This document shows, in pieces, positions 1-9,138 of a stretch of DNA of 64,000 nt (position 1 is the first letter of the stretch; the number at the start of each line of letters is the position of its first letter). The DNA comes from JBBPYC01 sp965218765 (GTDB taxonomy: Bacteria; Pseudomonadota; Gammaproteobacteria; Burkholderiales; Burkholderiaceae_C): positions 682,001-746,000 of the forward strand of contig CBDCLU010000002.1 of NCBI GenBank assembly GCA_965218765.1. The letters run 5' to 3'. Made by a program: the position numbers and the translations under genes. Below the pieces are notes generated by a model. The model ran no database searches. It was not told the DNA's origin and saw nothing but the letters and a program-made list of their open reading frames with translations.

Positions 1-406
1 AAAAGCTCGGACCAAGCCCATCGCCGGCATCCCCGCCGGCGCAACGGGCAAAACGGTCGGCGCCTTCGCAAGCAGACCCGCGGATCCACCAAAGCGACGA
101 CGACAACCACCTCGTTGGCCGGTATCCGGGCTGGCGGCACGGGCGGACATCCTCGCCTTCCCAAGTGCGTGTTCAAAGCACCCAGTGGCTTGATGAGGCA
201 TCCGCCGAAGCATCGAGAAAACTCGACGTTCGGCCGCTTGACCGTTGCGGGGGCAGCGCAGGTTTCGAAACATCCGGCCAGCGACCACGAGCTGCAAAGC
301 CCGCGGCGGCCGACGTCGTTCCTGCTTCCCGTTGAACTGCGAGCGTGTGAACCACGACCGCGAGCACCAACTGTGGACGGGATTCTATGCGGCGCGCGCC
401 GGTGGC
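1..406. other. Left-edge region without a supported gene
   Basis: No gene could be supported here. One plus-strand frame is open from the window edge to a TGA at 191-193 and could be the last 63 codons of a gene starting outside the window. Its translation is rich in Pro, Arg and Ala and matches nothing I recognise. A second plus-strand frame stays open much further, but it is Arg-rich and runs antisense into tcdA, so it looks like a high-GC shadow. I see no clear hairpin terminator, repeat or RNA gene in the stretch. Confidence 0.4.
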
Positions 407-1207
407 TCAGGCAGAAGCGTGCCGCGCGAGCCGATCCAGCACCCAGCCGGCCGCGCACTGGCCGAACGTGGCCGTCACCGTCACGACCGAGCCGTAGCCG
501 TGGCAGTTGAGCGTGCCGTCGCCTGCGTCGTCCGAGCCGGCTGTGCTGGGCCGCGCGACCGGTTCGCGGCTGAACACGCAGGCCAGCCCAATCGGCCGGC
601 CCGCGCGTTCGGCCGCGTGGTCCCGGCGCAAGCGCTGGCGCACTTGCGCGAGCAGCGGGTCGTGCGTGACCAGCGCAAGATCGTCGATATCGACCTTGTG
701 CGCAGCACGCTTGCCGCCGGCGGCGCCGACGCTCAGCACGAGCGGTGAGGGCGCCTGCTGGACTTTGGTCAAGCCCCATGCCGCGATCGCCACCTTCGCA
801 CGCACTTGGTCGCACGCATCGATCACCGCGTCGGCGGGCTCGGTCAGCAGCTGCGGCCAGTTGCCGGGTTCGGCGAAGTCCTCCACGCAGGTGACCGTGC
901 AGGCGGGATTGATCTGCGCGATGCGGTCACGCATCGCTTGCACCTTGGCCATCCCGAGCGTGCCATCCAGCGCGTGGATCTGCCGGTTCACGTTGGATTC
1001 GGCGATATGGTCCAGGTCGATCAAGGTGAGCCGGCCGACGCCGCTGCGCGCCAGCGCCTCGACCGCCCAGGAGCCGACGCCGCCGATGCCGACCACTGCC
1101 ACATGGGCCGCGCGGATGCGGGCTACGCCGCTTGCGCCGTAGAGCCGCGCCAGACCGCTGAAGCGCCGCTCCAGGTCGGGCGCGTGATCCGTCGGCACGG
1201 ACGGCAT
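407..1207 (-). CDS. tcdA: tRNA threonylcarbamoyladenosine dehydratase TcdA (ThiF/E1-like)
   Basis: This 266-residue protein belongs to the ThiF/MoeB/E1-like superfamily. TcdA uses ATP to cyclise the threonylcarbamoyl group of t6A37 in ANN-decoding tRNAs to ct6A, acting in the cytoplasm. The sequence shows the nucleotide-binding GIGGVG loop at residues 40-45, the acidic strand TLIDLD at 61-66 and the NVNRQ motif at 73-77. Near the C-terminus GTLNCHGYGS precedes a hydrophobic helix, as in CsdL/TcdA. The length suits the family (about 265-270). It lies 28 nt downstream of cpoB on the same strand, so it is probably the last gene of the tolB-pal-cpoB unit. A general ThiF-family adenylyltransferase is the only realistic alternative. 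Confidence 0.9.
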   Translation of the reverse strand: MPSVPTDHAPDLERRFSGLARLYGASGVARIRAAHVAVVGIGGVGSWAVEALARSGVGRLTLIDLDHIAESNVNRQIHALDGTLGMAKVQAMRDRIAQINPACTVTCVEDFAEPGNWPQLLTEPADAVIDACDQVRAKVAIAAWGLTKVQQAPSPLVLSVGAAGGKRAAHKVDIDDLALVTHDPLLAQVRQRLRRDHAAERAGRPIGLACVFSREPVARPSTAGSDDAGDGTLNCHGYGSVVTVTATFGQCAAGWVLDRLARHASA

Positions 1208-1235
1208 GGTGCTGGGAAAAAAAGCAGGCTTGATG

Positions 1236-2009
1236 CTAACGCAGACTTGTCAACCGGTCGCTCGCAGCGCCCGCCGCCGGTGTCTGCGGATAAGCCTTGA
1301 TCAGGTCATCGAGCGTGCGGCGCGCGGCCCTGGTTTCCTTTAACTCGATCTGCGAATTTGCGATCGCAAGCGCCGCTTCAGGCGCACGAGGGTGATCCGG
1401 CGCCGTCGCCAGCATCGAGCGGAAGTTGCCGATCGCGGCCTGATAGTCGCGTGTCGCGTATTGCGAATTGCCGAGCCAGAACAGCGCCATCGGCGCCAGG
1501 CTGCTTCTGGGGTACTTGCGCGTGAAATCGCCGAAGCCGCCCTGCGCGGCCGCGAAATCCCCTTTGCGGAACAGCGCCAGTGCGTTGTCGTAGTCGGCCT
1601 TTTCGCCGGGGGCGGCCGACTGATCGGCGCCGGCATCCGGGCTGGCGGTCTTGGCAGTTTCCATCCGGCGCAGCCGCTCTTCGAGGGTCTGCTGCAGCTC
1701 CTTGTTCGCGCGCTGCAGATCGGCCACGGCACGTGCGAGCTCTTCCTCGCGCCCCTTCGCGATTGCGACGTCGCCGCGCTGGGTATCGAGTTGCGCTTGT
1801 AAGTCAAGCAGGCTGCGGCGCAGCTGCGCGTTCTCAGCGGCAAGCCGCTGCTCGGATGCCGACAGCGCGACCTGATTCGCATCGACGCGCTGACGCAGCT
1901 CGAGGATCGCGCGGCGCGCGTCGTCGTCGCCGAACAGGGCAGCCTGTGCGCTGCCGAGGCTGAACGCCGCCGTGGCGACGACCAGAAATGCTCGAAAAAC
2001 GATTCTCAT
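1236..2009 (-). CDS. cpoB: Cell division coordinator CpoB (YbgF)
   Basis: A periplasmic protein of 257 residues. In other proteobacteria CpoB links the Tol-Pal machine to peptidoglycan synthesis (PBP1B) during constriction. The N-terminus is a signal peptide ending in AQA (cleavage expected after about residue 23). Residues roughly 30-115 form a heptad-rich coiled coil, the trimerisation region. Residues about 137-255 carry tetratricopeptide-type repeats, for example YDNALALFRKGDF and ALFWLGNSQYATRDY. Length and domain order match the family. It is third in the tolB-pal-cpoB-tcdA run, with 241 nt between it and pal. Confidence is high from architecture and position together. Confidence 0.93.
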   Translation of the reverse strand: MRIVFRAFLVVATAAFSLGSAQAALFGDDDARRAILELRQRVDANQVALSASEQRLAAENAQLRRSLLDLQAQLDTQRGDVAIAKGREEELARAVADLQRANKELQQTLEERLRRMETAKTASPDAGADQSAAPGEKADYDNALALFRKGDFAAAQGGFGDFTRKYPRSSLAPMALFWLGNSQYATRDYQAAIGNFRSMLATAPDHPRAPEAALAIANSQIELKETRAARRTLDDLIKAYPQTPAAGAASDRLTSLR

Positions 2010-2250
2010 GGGGAAGCTCCGTTCGTCAGCCCAGGCGCAGTGGGCCGGGCCGAGGCTTTTTGTCTCTCATTGAACGCCCGCTGCGCAGCCCTGTCAGGCG
2101 CTCCAGGCCCGCACAACGTGCAAGGACGACCGCGTTGGTTGGACGAACTTCAGCAGGCTGCCGGGCTGATGGCGGCACCCGGCGCATGACGCTGCAGGAT
2201 CGGCAGCACATTGACACCGTGCGCAATCAGCGCTGCGCGTCAAGCGAACA

Positions 2251-2799
2251 TCACCTGCGATAGCTGATTTCCACCCGACGGTTCTGCGCCATCGCCTGTT
2301 CGTCCGTGCCCGGATCGGCCGGTTTTTCCTTGCCGAAACTGACCGCTTCGAGCTGGTTGTCGGCCACGCCGAGCAGCACCAGCGCACGCTTGACGGCTTC
2401 GGCACGGCGCTGACCGAGCGCGAGGTTGTATTCACTGCCGCCACGCTGGTCGGTGTGGCCTTGCAGCATGGCCTGGCGATTCGAGCCGGCGCGCAAAAAG
2501 CGTGCGTTGTCCTGGATCAGGCTCTGGAAGTCCGGCTTGATCACGTAGCTGTCGTAGTCGAAGTAGACCAGCCGTCCGACGCTGGACGGCGGGCCTTCCT
2601 CCGAGTCGGACGGCCGCGCCAGATCGACCGGCGTGACCGTGCTCTGGCCGCTACCGGTGCCGTTCGCGCCACGGCCGTTCGCACCCAGGCTGCCGCCCGA
2701 GCGGTCTTCCACCGGCACGTCGTTCAGCTTCACGTCCGAGCCACATCCGGCCAGTGCTGCGAACAGCGTCAGGGCCAGCACATATCGTTTCGTCGTCAT
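2251..2799 (-). CDS. pal: Peptidoglycan-associated lipoprotein Pal
   Basis: An outer-membrane lipoprotein of 182 residues that binds peptidoglycan and TolB, keeping the outer membrane attached during division. I chose the ATG at 2799 rather than an upstream in-frame ATG at 2898: it is preceded by a GGAG about 8 nt upstream and gives a compact lipoprotein signal with lipobox LAGC, the lipidated Cys being residue 19. A low-complexity Gly/Asn/Ser linker follows. The OmpA-like domain fills roughly residues 75-180, with the diagnostic run GHTDQRG...EYN...L..RRA and a C-terminal NRRVEI. It lies 95 nt downstream of tolB. Confidence 0.95.
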   Translation of the reverse strand: MTTKRYVLALTLFAALAGCGSDVKLNDVPVEDRSGGSLGANGRGANGTGSGQSTVTPVDLARPSDSEEGPPSSVGRLVYFDYDSYVIKPDFQSLIQDNARFLRAGSNRQAMLQGHTDQRGGSEYNLALGQRRAEAVKRALVLLGVADNQLEAVSFGKEKPADPGTDEQAMAQNRRVEISYRR

Positions 2800-2894
2800 C
2801 ACCCACACTCCAGTTGGAATCAATTGAATCGATCGGAAAGGAAAAACCCAGGTTTCGGCGGTCCCGTTGCGGCTGTGATCGCCGACCACGCGCA

Positions 2895-4199
2895 TCAACG
2901 CTGGAACGGCCCCCAGTCGGGTTCGCGGATGTCGCCGCCCTTGTTGGCCAGCCGTGCCTTGATTTTCCCATCGAGGGTGGTGGTCATCAGGGCTTCGCGG
3001 CCGCTGTCGCGGGTCGAATAGACAATCAGACGGCTGTTCGGCGCGAAACTCGGGCTTTCATCGACGCCGGTGTCGGTGATCGAGCTTGCGCTGCCGCTGC
3101 TCAAGTCCATCACCTGCAGCTTGAACGCACCGCCGATGCGGGAAATGTACGCGAGCCAGCGGCCATCCGGGCTGATCGCAGGCGAGATGTTGTAGCTGCC
3201 GGTGAACGTGACCCGCTCCGGCGCGCCGCCGCCTGCGCTGGGCATCCGGTAGATCTGCGGCGCGCCGCCACGGTCGCTCACGAAGTAAATGTAGGCACCG
3301 TCGGCCGAGTAGGCGGGTTCGGTGTCGATGCTCGCCGACTGCGTAAGCCGACGCGGCTCGCCGCCGTTCGCATCGATCGTGTAGAGCTGCGAGCCGCCGT
3401 CGCGGCTGAGCGTCACGGCCAGCGTGCGGCCGTCGGGCGACCAAGCCGGTGCGCTGTTGGAGCCGCGGAAATTGGCGATCAGCCGGCGCTTGCCCGTGGC
3501 CACCTCGTGCACGTAGACGACCGGCTTGCGCGATTCGAACGACACGTAGGCGATGCGGTCGCCGCTCGGCGACCAGGCTGGCGAGATGATCGGCTCGGGG
3601 CTTGACAGCGCGGTCTGGCTGTTCTCGCCATCGGCGTCGGCAATCCACAACACATAACGCGTCCCGGTCTTGGTGATGTAAGCGATCCGGGTGGAAAACG
3701 CGCCTTTTTCCTTGATCAGCTTCTCATAGACATAGTCAGCGATCCGGTGCGCAGCCAGCCGCAGGTCGACCTGCGGCACGGTGTAGCTCTGCCCGCCCAG
3801 GTCCTCGCCGCTGACCACGTCCCACAAGCGAAAGCGCACGTCGAAGCGGCCATCGGCGAGCTTCGCCACACTGCCGGTCAAGAGCGAGTCGGCGGTGCGC
3901 TGGCGCCACAGCGCCAGATCGGGTCGCGCGGTTTCGTCGAGCGACACGCCCGATGCATCGACGGGCCGAAAGCGTCCGCTGCGCTCGAGATCGGCTTGCA
4001 CGATCGCGCTGATCTTCTGCGGCGACTGCGCTTCGCCGCGGAACGTCGGCAGCGCGATCGGCAGCTGTGTCATCCCGACGCCGGAGACCTCGACGCGAAA
4101 CTGGGCCGCCGCCGGGCCGGCATTCAGCAGCAGCGCAAACGCCAGCATGAGAGGCTGCCACCAGGCAGCTGCAACAGCCCGAAAGAAACGATTGACCAT
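2895..4199 (-). CDS. tolB: Tol-Pal system beta-propeller protein TolB
   Basis: A periplasmic protein of 434 residues that connects TolA to Pal. A signal peptide covers about residues 1-32 (hydrophobic stretch, then AAA before Gln). An N-terminal alpha/beta domain follows, then a six-bladed propeller with recurring blade motifs such as WSPSGDRIAYVS, WSPDGRTLAVTL and ISPDGRWLAYIS. The length fits the family. Starts at 4199 or 4211 are both possible and neither has a good Shine-Dalgarno. The start lies against the divergent glycosyltransferase gene with no intergenic DNA, so its promoter must lie inside that neighbour. TolQ, TolR and TolA are absent upstream, unlike the usual tolQRAB-pal arrangement. 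Confidence 0.95.
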   Translation of the reverse strand: MVNRFFRAVAAAWWQPLMLAFALLLNAGPAAAQFRVEVSGVGMTQLPIALPTFRGEAQSPQKISAIVQADLERSGRFRPVDASGVSLDETARPDLALWRQRTADSLLTGSVAKLADGRFDVRFRLWDVVSGEDLGGQSYTVPQVDLRLAAHRIADYVYEKLIKEKGAFSTRIAYITKTGTRYVLWIADADGENSQTALSSPEPIISPAWSPSGDRIAYVSFESRKPVVYVHEVATGKRRLIANFRGSNSAPAWSPDGRTLAVTLSRDGGSQLYTIDANGGEPRRLTQSASIDTEPAYSADGAYIYFVSDRGGAPQIYRMPSAGGGAPERVTFTGSYNISPAISPDGRWLAYISRIGGAFKLQVMDLSSGSASSITDTGVDESPSFAPNSRLIVYSTRDSGREALMTTTLDGKIKARLANKGGDIREPDWGPFQR

Positions 4200-4215
4200 G
4201 GAAAAATGCATCGAT

Positions 4216-4977
4216 ATGGGGAAAAAGAAGACGACGTTGTCGGTGATTATCGTGGCCCGCGACGAAGCCCAGCAGATTCAGGCGTGCATCGAATCGATCG
4301 CGTTTGCCGACGAAGTGCTGGTGGTCGACTCGGGCAGCAGCGACGAAACTGTCTCTTTGGCGCGACAGGCTGGTGCGATCGTGCACGAGACCGACTGGCC
4401 GGGTTTTGGGCTGCAGAAGCGCCGTGGCGTTGCGCTGGCAAGCTGCGACTGGGTGCTGGTGATCGACGCGGACGAGCGCGTCGATGCCACGCTGCGGTCC
4501 GAAATTCTGGCCGCAATCAACGAGCCGACTGCCGATGGCTTTCGCCTGCCACGCCGCTCGAGCCTGTGCGGCACCTTCATCGAACATGGCGGCTGGCGCC
4601 CCGATTACACGCTGCGGCTGGTGCGGCGCGAGATGGCAGGCTTTTCCGACCATGCAGTGCATGAGCACATGACGAATACCGGCAGCACCTCGGACCTTCG
4701 CACGCCGCTGCAGCACTACAGCTATCGCAGTTTGGACGACGTGCTGGTCAAGCTCAATCGATACTCGCAGGCCGGTGCGAAGGACCTGGCGGCGCGCGGT
4801 GCTTCATCGAGTCTTGCCAAGTCGCTCGGCAAGGGGTTGTGGGCGTTTTTGCGCACCTACGTGCTGCAGCAAGGCTTCCGCGATGGCCAGATCGGACTGG
4901 TGCTCGCCATCTACAATGCCCAGACCACCTACTACAAATACCTGAGGCTGTGGATGATGCGCCGCGAGCGAAGGTGA
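4216..4977 (+). CDS. Family 2 glycosyltransferase, WaaE/KdtX-like (LPS core)
   Basis: A cytoplasmic GT-A fold transferase of 253 residues. It begins with TLSVIIVARDEA and contains the VVDSGSSDET loop and the metal/nucleotide-binding DADER motif, followed by RLPRRS and GGWRPD segments typical of WaaE-like enzymes. These add glucose or another hexose to the inner LPS core. The start may be ATG 4216 (used here) or ATG 4198, and the latter overlaps the tolB start codon. It is followed by an O-antigen ligase-like gene and an MsbA-like exporter, which supports a role in lipopolysaccharide core assembly. The exact sugar and acceptor cannot be read from the sequence. Confidence 0.85.
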   Translation: MGKKKTTLSVIIVARDEAQQIQACIESIAFADEVLVVDSGSSDETVSLARQAGAIVHETDWPGFGLQKRRGVALASCDWVLVIDADERVDATLRSEILAAINEPTADGFRLPRRSSLCGTFIEHGGWRPDYTLRLVRREMAGFSDHAVHEHMTNTGSTSDLRTPLQHYSYRSLDDVLVKLNRYSQAGAKDLAARGASSSLAKSLGKGLWAFLRTYVLQQGFRDGQIGLVLAIYNAQTTYYKYLRLWMMRRERR

Positions 4978-5069
4978 GAATCGATGCCAGGGTCTGCAAG
5001 CGCGCTTCGTTCGATCCGGTTGTCACGCTGCTGGAACCGTCGTCCGGCAACAGTGCAGGCTCCGCGCTG

Positions 5070-6374
5070 ATGCGCGGCGCTCTAGCTGCTCCTCCGCTCG
5101 CACCAGCGGTTAATCAGAGCGTGACGCCGGCAAACGGCTATCTGCCGACATGGCTGCGGCGCACCGGCGTCGGCATCGCCTGTTTCACCGCATTCGCCAC
5201 GCCGATCTCAACTGCTGCAGCGTCGATCGGCAAAGTGTTGATGCTGGTGTTCGCGCTGTTTTTTCTTTTGTGGCCGCATGATCGGCGGGCGAATCGCCGG
5301 GTCGAACTGCCTTCGACGCTGCTGCTGCTTGCGTTGCTGGCCTGGTTCACGCTCAGCCTGGGCTGGACGGTGGTGGACCTGCCGCGTGCGATCGCCGACA
5401 TCGCCAAGTACGGCAAGCTGATCCTGATCCCGACCATGATGGTGCTGCTAGGCAGCCGGCGCGAAGCGTTGTTTGCATTGGGCTGTTACGCCGTTGCGCA
5501 GGTGTTCGTGTTGTTCAGTTCGGTGCTGCTGAGCAGCGGGCTGGAGCTGCCCTGGGTGCTGAACCAGCACCGGTTGTCGGTCGGCTCGGTGTTCACTGAC
5601 TACATCACCCAATCGATCATGACGGCAACATTCGCTGCGCTCTGCTGGGTCGTGCGCGACTCGTTGCCGAGCGCGCGCAACTGGCAACGGCTCGCCCTCG
5701 CCTTGCTGGCCCTGCTTGCACTGTTCGACACGCTCTACCTGATGCCCGGGCGCACTGGCTGGGCGGTGGCCGCCGCCATGGTGGCACTGGTTGCCTGGTG
5801 GACGCTGCCGCGGCGCTTTCGTGCGGCTGCGGTGCTGACGCCGGTTCTGGTCGCGGGGCTGCTGCTGGCGACGTCGGACACCGGGCGCACGCGGCTGACC
5901 GGCATCGTCACCGAAACGAGTCGCTTCGCCCTGCAAGGCGCAGAGAACTCGTCGTCGGGCGAACGGCTGAATTTCTGGCGGCGCTCGGTGGAAAGCATTC
6001 AGTCCGCGCCGTGGCTCGGCAGCGGCGTGGGCAGTTGGCAGACACGCTATCTGCAGCTCGAACACGGCAAACCGCCGGAGTTCACGCGCAGCACGCGCAA
6101 CCCGCACAACGAGTACCTGCTGGTGGGCGTGCAGCTCGGCGTGTTCGGCATGCTGCTGTTCGTGGTCTGGATGGTTGCGACCGCGCTCGATGCGCGCCGG
6201 TATGACGAGCCGAGCGCACGCGCAATCACGCTCATGGCACTGTCGCTTGCGGTGGCGGCGCTGTTTAACTCGGCGCTGTTCGACTCGTCCAAAGGCAGTT
6301 TCTATTGCATCGTCGGCGGACTGCTGTTCGCCTATGGCGCCAGTGGCCCGCGGCGACGGCCGGAGCTGGCCTGA
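5070..6374 (+). CDS. O-antigen ligase family protein (Wzy_C / WaaL-like)
   Basis: A polytopic inner-membrane protein of about 434 residues with ten or more hydrophobic segments. The large periplasmic loop carries LNFWRRSVESI, GSGVGSW and the family hallmark NPHNEYL. Such proteins transfer polymerised O-antigen or a related glycan from undecaprenyl diphosphate to lipid A-core, or polymerise it. The start is uncertain: a GTG at 4974 overlaps the TGA of the upstream gene (GTGA) and would give 466 residues, while the ATG at 5070 gives a more typical length. It lies between a WaaE-like glycosyltransferase and an msbA-like gene on one strand. Ligase versus polymerase cannot be settled by sequence alone. 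Confidence 0.82.
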   Translation: MRGALAAPPLAPAVNQSVTPANGYLPTWLRRTGVGIACFTAFATPISTAAASIGKVLMLVFALFFLLWPHDRRANRRVELPSTLLLLALLAWFTLSLGWTVVDLPRAIADIAKYGKLILIPTMMVLLGSRREALFALGCYAVAQVFVLFSSVLLSSGLELPWVLNQHRLSVGSVFTDYITQSIMTATFAALCWVVRDSLPSARNWQRLALALLALLALFDTLYLMPGRTGWAVAAAMVALVAWWTLPRRFRAAAVLTPVLVAGLLLATSDTGRTRLTGIVTETSRFALQGAENSSSGERLNFWRRSVESIQSAPWLGSGVGSWQTRYLQLEHGKPPEFTRSTRNPHNEYLLVGVQLGVFGMLLFVVWMVATALDARRYDEPSARAITLMALSLAVAALFNSALFDSSKGSFYCIVGGLLFAYGASGPRRRPELA

Positions 6375-8237
6375 GTGGTGCAGTCGGCTTCCGTCGATCC
6401 TGCCGCCCGATCCGCCGTCGATGGCCTGCGGCTGACTGCGCGCCTACGCCGGCTGCTGCCGTTCTTCGGCCGGCCGCGCTGGATCTGGGCGGCTGCGGCG
6501 CTGGCCACCGTGGTCGGCGCGGCCACCGAGCCGCTGATGCCGGCATTGTTGAAACCGTTGCTGGATCGTGGCTTCCAGGCCGGTGACATCGCGCTGTGGT
6601 GGGTGCCGCTGGCGATGATGTCGCTGTTTGCGATCCGCGGCGCCTGCAATTTCGTTGCGCAGTACGCGCTGGCCAAGATTGCGAACGACGGCATGCTGCG
6701 CTTGCGCGGCGCGATGTTCGGTCGGCTGCAGGATGCCGAACTGGCGCTGTTTTCGAATCAATCGGCAAGCACGCTGTCCAACACCGTGGTCTATGAGGTG
6801 CAGAACGGTGCTGCGCTGCTGGTACATGCACTGCTGACCTTGGCGCGCGACAGCCTCACGGTGGTTGCGATGCTCGGCTACCTGCTGTATCTGAACTGGA
6901 AGCTGACCCTGATCGTCGGCCTGCTGTTTCCGGCGGTCGCGATCGTGATGCGGGTGCTGACGCGGCGGCTGTACCGGATCACCAAGTCGAGCCAGCTCGC
7001 TACCGATCAGCTCGCCTACGTGGTCGAAGAGAACGTGCTTGCGCATCGCATGGTGCGACTGCACGCGGCGCAGTCGGCGCAGACCGACCGCTTCATGGCG
7101 CTGGGTCAGTCGTTGCGGCGGCTCGCGATGAAGTCGACCACCGCGCAGGCCGCGATGACCCCGCTCACGCAGATGGTGGTGGCCGCCGCGCTGTCCGCGG
7201 TGATCACGATGGCGCTGTGGCAGAGCAGCACGTCGGGCGTGACCGTGGGAGGTTTCGTCGCGTTCATCACGGCGACGTTGATGCTGGTCGGGCCGATCAA
7301 GCATTTGTCGGAAGTTGCCAACCCCATCACGCGCGGACTCGCCGCGCTGGAGCGGGGTACCGAGCTGGTGGACCGCACTGCCGCCGAATCGAGCGGCGGC
7401 CACGCGCCGGGCCGCGCGCGCGGCCATGTCCGGTTTGAAGACGTGACGATGCGCTATGCGCAGGACACGCAACCCGCTCTGGAACAGATCACCTTGGATG
7501 TGGCGCCTGGCGAGACGGTCGCGCTGGTGGGGCCGTCCGGCGCTGGGAAAAGCACACTCGCCAATCTGCTGCCGCGTTTCGTGCAGGCGACTCACGGCCG
7601 CGTGCTGCTCGACGGCGTCGAGCTCGGCCAGTGGCAGCTGCGCGCGCTGCGCACGCAACTCGCGCTGGTCAGCCAGGACGTGGTGATGCTCAACGACACG
7701 TTGGCCGCCAACGTCGCACTCGGCGCGGACAGCGTCGAGCAGATCGACCGCGTGCGAGTGCAGCACTGCCTGGACGCAGCCAACCTGTCGGCATATGTGC
7801 ATGCGCTGTCCGCCGGCATCGACACCCTGGTCGGCCACAACGCTGCGCAGCTGTCGGGCGGACAACGCCAGCGGCTCGCGATCGCACGGGCGCTCTACAA
7901 GGATGCGCCGGTGCTGATCCTGGACGAGGCGACTTCCGCGCTCGACACCGAGAGCGAGCGGCTGGTGCAGGACGCGCTGCAGCGGCTGATGGCCGGCCGC
8001 ACTACGCTGGTGATCGCGCACCGACTCTCCACCATCGAGCATGCCGACCGGATCGTGGTGATGGCGGATGGTCGCATCGTGGAACAGGGCACCCATGCAC
8101 AGCTGTCGGCACAGGGTGGCCTCTACGCCCGCCTGCATCGCAGCGGGTTCACGCAGGCGGCGGAAGAAGAACTTGCCACCGACGCGTTCGATGCTGACGC
8201 ACCGCGCCGGACCACCGGCCTGGTCACCCCCCCATGA
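6375..8237 (+). CDS. msbA: Lipid A-core flippase MsbA (ABC exporter)
   Basis: A half-size ABC exporter of 620 residues that flips lipid A-core, and other lipids, across the inner membrane. Six hydrophobic spans occupy roughly residues 35-310. The ATPase domain has Walker A GPSGAGKS near residue 386, signature LSGGQRQR near 493, and Walker B VLILDEAT near 512, followed by a switch histidine in VIAHRLS. It starts with GTG directly after the stop of the O-antigen ligase gene, with a second in-frame GTG as next codon. Its stop overlaps the following glycosyltransferase by an ATGA. The C-terminal tail after the ATPase is about 25 residues longer than usual and low in complexity. Confidence 0.9.
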   Translation: MVQSASVDPAARSAVDGLRLTARLRRLLPFFGRPRWIWAAAALATVVGAATEPLMPALLKPLLDRGFQAGDIALWWVPLAMMSLFAIRGACNFVAQYALAKIANDGMLRLRGAMFGRLQDAELALFSNQSASTLSNTVVYEVQNGAALLVHALLTLARDSLTVVAMLGYLLYLNWKLTLIVGLLFPAVAIVMRVLTRRLYRITKSSQLATDQLAYVVEENVLAHRMVRLHAAQSAQTDRFMALGQSLRRLAMKSTTAQAAMTPLTQMVVAAALSAVITMALWQSSTSGVTVGGFVAFITATLMLVGPIKHLSEVANPITRGLAALERGTELVDRTAAESSGGHAPGRARGHVRFEDVTMRYAQDTQPALEQITLDVAPGETVALVGPSGAGKSTLANLLPRFVQATHGRVLLDGVELGQWQLRALRTQLALVSQDVVMLNDTLAANVALGADSVEQIDRVRVQHCLDAANLSAYVHALSAGIDTLVGHNAAQLSGGQRQRLAIARALYKDAPVLILDEATSALDTESERLVQDALQRLMAGRTTLVIAHRLSTIEHADRIVVMADGRIVEQGTHAQLSAQGGLYARLHRSGFTQAAEEELATDAFDADAPRRTTGLVTPP

Positions 8238-9109
8238 GCGCCGTGGTGTCGATCAGTGGCTTCACGTTCCTGCGCAACGCGGTCGACCTCGGCTACCCGT
8301 TCGTCGAATCGATCCGTTCGCTGCTGCCGCTGGTCGACGAGTTCGTGATCGCGCTGGGGCGCAGCAGTGACGACACGCTGCATCGCGTGCGGGCCCTGGC
8401 CGAGCCGAAGATCCGCATCATCGAAACGGTCTGGAACGAACGCATGGCCGAGCGCGGTTTTGTCTATGCGCAGCAGAAGATGATCGCGCAGTACGCATGC
8501 CTCGGCGACTGGGCGTTCTATCTGGAAGCCGATGAGGTGCTGCACGAAGATGACCTGGCCGCCATCCGCGAGAACGTCAATCGGCAACATGCAAACCCGG
8601 CCGTGGAAGCGCTGGTGTTCGATTACCTGCACTTCTACGGTTCGCCGGACTGGCTCGCGGTCAGCCCAGCTTGGTACCGGCGCGAATGTCGGCTGATCCG
8701 CAACACGATCCGCTCGTATGCACCGGACGGCCAGTACTGGGTCGTGATGGACCGGCACCGGCGCGGCCGCCCGCCACGCGCTGCGCTTGCGCAGGCACGC
8801 ATCTTCCATTACGGCCACGCGCGGCCCGAAGATGCGATGCAGCGCAAGCTCGACCAAGTCAGCCGCTACTGGCGTGGCGCGCCGCCGAAGGTCGATTACA
8901 CGCGCATCGATGCACGCGCGCTGGCACCGTTTTGCGGCAGCCATCCGGCCGTCATGCGGCGCTGGCTCGACGGCACCGCACAGCAGCACTTCGCACCTGC
9001 GAACGACCATCGGTTGACCACGCGCGAGCGCAAACACCGCCTTGCGATGCGGTTAGAGCGCTGGACCGGCCTGGACTTGAGCCACAAGCACTATCGGCTG
9101 GTGGCCTGA
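8234..9109 (+). CDS. Glycosyltransferase, GT2-like, probably envelope glycan
   Basis: A 291-residue protein whose N-terminal half resembles a reduced family 2 glycosyltransferase. It has FTFLRNAVDLGYP, then DEFVIALGRSSDDT in place of the usual nucleotide-binding loop, and an acidic YLEADEV in the position of the DxD motif. The C-terminal half is basic and unassigned. Its ATG overlaps the msbA stop by 4 nt (ATGA), implying translational coupling and a shared role with the LPS genes upstream. No signal peptide or membrane segment is visible, so it probably works on the cytoplasmic face. Donor and acceptor are unknown. Confidence 0.72.
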   Translation: MSAVVSISGFTFLRNAVDLGYPFVESIRSLLPLVDEFVIALGRSSDDTLHRVRALAEPKIRIIETVWNERMAERGFVYAQQKMIAQYACLGDWAFYLEADEVLHEDDLAAIRENVNRQHANPAVEALVFDYLHFYGSPDWLAVSPAWYRRECRLIRNTIRSYAPDGQYWVVMDRHRRGRPPRAALAQARIFHYGHARPEDAMQRKLDQVSRYWRGAPPKVDYTRIDARALAPFCGSHPAVMRRWLDGTAQQHFAPANDHRLTTRERKHRLAMRLERWTGLDLSHKHYRLVA

Positions 9110-9138
9110 CCACAGCCTGCAGGTCAGCGATCCACGCA

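Noticed and set aside
1..193. Possible 3' end of a gene cut by the left window edge
   Set aside because: Only 63 codons are visible and the translation has no recognisable motif, so I left it inside the unassigned left-edge region and did not call a gene.
173..370. A 65-codon minus-strand frame upstream of tcdA
   Set aside because: No Shine-Dalgarno, no domain pattern, and ordinary composition for random GC-rich sequence.
2799..2898. Upstream ATG extension of pal
   Set aside because: It would add 33 residues before a clear lipoprotein signal and lacks a proper ribosome-binding site, unlike the ATG at 2799.
6444..8138. Open frame of over 560 codons antisense to msbA
   Set aside because: The translation is His/Gln/Arg-rich, has no initiation signal, and lies wholly inside the complete msbA gene.
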